DNA of 64,000 nt from Rhodobacteraceae bacterium HIMB11 (GTDB lineage Bacteria; Pseudomonadota; Alphaproteobacteria; Rhodobacterales; Rhodobacteraceae). The stretch lies in contig AVDB01000006.1 of NCBI GenBank assembly GCA_000472185.1, forward strand, positions 1 to 64,000, read 5' to 3'. The notes under the pieces are model-generated. The model was given only the letters and a program-made list of their open reading frames with translations. It was not told the origin of the DNA and did not search any database. The position numbers and the translations under genes were made by a program. Below, one piece after another: positions 63,454 through 64,000 of the stretch (position 1 is its first letter; each line of letters starts with the position of its first letter).

Positions 63454-63513
63454 TATTTATGTGCCCAGTTTGCGATTATGCTAGCAGGGCGCGTGTTTGG
63501 GCAAGTGGCGTTC

Positions 63514-64000
63514 CTAACCCTTGGCAAAGGTGATCAGTTCCCCCTCTAAATCGCCATAGCCCGTTGGACGATATTCGAACTCCAAACCCATTTTATCGGC
63601 ATAGCCGCGGGCCTGGTCGATCAATGCATCCGTTGGGTTTTGTGCCTGATAGACCAGTTTGGTGTAATTTCCAAAATACATCGAAATCAGATCGGGGTGG
63701 CGGTCCAATCCCAAAGGTTTCCAAACAAAGGCATCAAACTGTCTAACCAAAAAATCGGTCAGGTAAAAGGCCGTGAATTCATCGCGTTTTTCGAAATCAT
63801 CATTGCCTTCGAAAAAGGAATAACAATGGGGCCCGCGCAGCATTTTCACGCCCAACCGATCACAGGTCGCTTGCAACAGGCCACCCGTGCCACAATCCGC
63901 ATAAAGGACATAGATATCGTCATAGACTGCTCGATGTTCTGCGATCTTCTCCTCGATCAGGGGGGTGATTTTTTCGGGGGCATTATGCAAAATTGCGGGC
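63514..64000 (-). CDS. DUF1638 family protein (5-prime end beyond the window)
   Basis: The frame continues to the window edge: the codons before MHNAPEKI read PAIL, so the apparent start at 63990 is only a TTG Leu codon inside the gene. Typical DUF1638 motifs are ADCGTGGLL, GPHCYSFFEG and TAFYLTDFLVRQFD, with conserved Cys in ADCGTGG. The N-terminal part is missing. Members are linked to corrinoid/methylamine-type metabolism in some species; function unproven. Confidence 0.88.
   Translation of the reverse strand, partial: PAILHNAPEKITPLIEEKIAEHRAVYDDIYVLYADCGTGGLLQATCDRLGVKMLRGPHCYSFFEGNDDFEKRDEFTAFYLTDFLVRQFDAFVWKPLGLDRHPDLISMYFGNYTKLVYQAQNPTDALIDQARGYADKMGLEFEYRPTGYGDLEGELITFAKG

Noticed and set aside
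1-64000. CRISPR arrays, rRNA genes and intact insertion sequences
   Set aside because: No regularly spaced repeats, rRNA-like segments or transposase motifs were seen anywhere in the window.

Overview
This 64 kb stretch looks like chromosome from a marine Rhodobacterales (roseobacter-type) alphaproteobacterium. The housekeeping block at the right end (purM-purN-rnd, SufE, a DUF1638 protein, an EnvZ-like kinase), the many TRAP, TTT and ABC uptake operons, the ScfR-type regulator and the Shine-Dalgarno style all fit that group. Base composition is moderate in GC for most of the window and drops clearly between about 47.9 and 56.9 kb. No rRNA, CRISPR array or intact transposase was seen. All functional calls come from reading motifs; no database search was possible.

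Layout. (1) 0.2-2.6 kb: a DadA-like FAD oxidoreductase overlapping a cytochrome P450. (2) 2.9-11 kb: a TetR regulator divergent from a catabolic operon (DapA-like lyase, aldehyde dehydrogenase, MttB-family methyltransferase, PuuB-like FAD oxidase, MFS transporter, RraA-like protein), probably for an N-methylated or amino-acid-like compound. (3) 11-14 kb: a CUT2 sugar ABC transporter on the minus strand. (4) 14.3-17.6 kb: a serine hydrolase, two small proteins and a ScfR-type regulator. (5) 17.8-25.6 kb: a tripartite tricarboxylate transporter followed by an acyl-CoA synthetase, a PanE-like reductase, a class V aminotransferase and a hydroxypyruvate-reductase-like dehydrogenase. (6) 25.6-27.6 kb: a frameshifted methyltransferase and dusA. 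(7) 27.6-46.7 kb: a large sugar-acid catabolic region around a GntR regulator. To its left, minus strand, lies an SDR / IlvD-type dehydratase / FAH hydrolase / 2-hydroxyacid dehydrogenase / enolase-superfamily operon. To its right, plus strand, a TRAP transporter is followed by an enolase-superfamily enzyme, a PhyH dioxygenase, a UxaA-type dehydratase, a Gfo/Idh oxidoreductase, an EamA transporter, an SDR, two HIBADH-type dehydrogenases and a TIM-barrel isomerase.

(8) 47.4-57 kb is the most unusual part: an AT-rich, island-like segment bordered by a decayed replication-protein fragment and tRNA-Asn. It encodes one protein joining a plant/adrenodoxin-type [2Fe-2S] ferredoxin domain, a class III nucleotide cyclase domain and a Rieske [2Fe-2S] domain (55171-56505). 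With it lies an array of roughly 90-110-residue proteins in three paralogous families (five A-type, three B-type, two C-type, plus one outlier), which resemble ABM/EthD-like dimeric alpha+beta-barrel proteins. A SnoaL-like protein, a possible MerR-like regulator and a decayed cyclic-nucleotide-binding-domain gene are also present. My working hypothesis is a redox-sensing cyclic-nucleotide signalling module whose cNMP effector has been lost here.

(9) 57-64 kb: core genes (MBL-fold hydrolase, sensor kinase, tRNA-Ile/Met(CAT), purM, purN, rnd, a lipoprotein, SufE, a DUF1638 protein running off the end).

In the three solute-binding-protein-first transporter operons, a strong 10-11 bp hairpin follows the binding-protein gene, which probably sets subunit ratios. 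Three genes are broken by indels; the two in the island lie at short A/T homopolymers and the third at G/C-rich repeats, so true decay and sequencing error both need considering.
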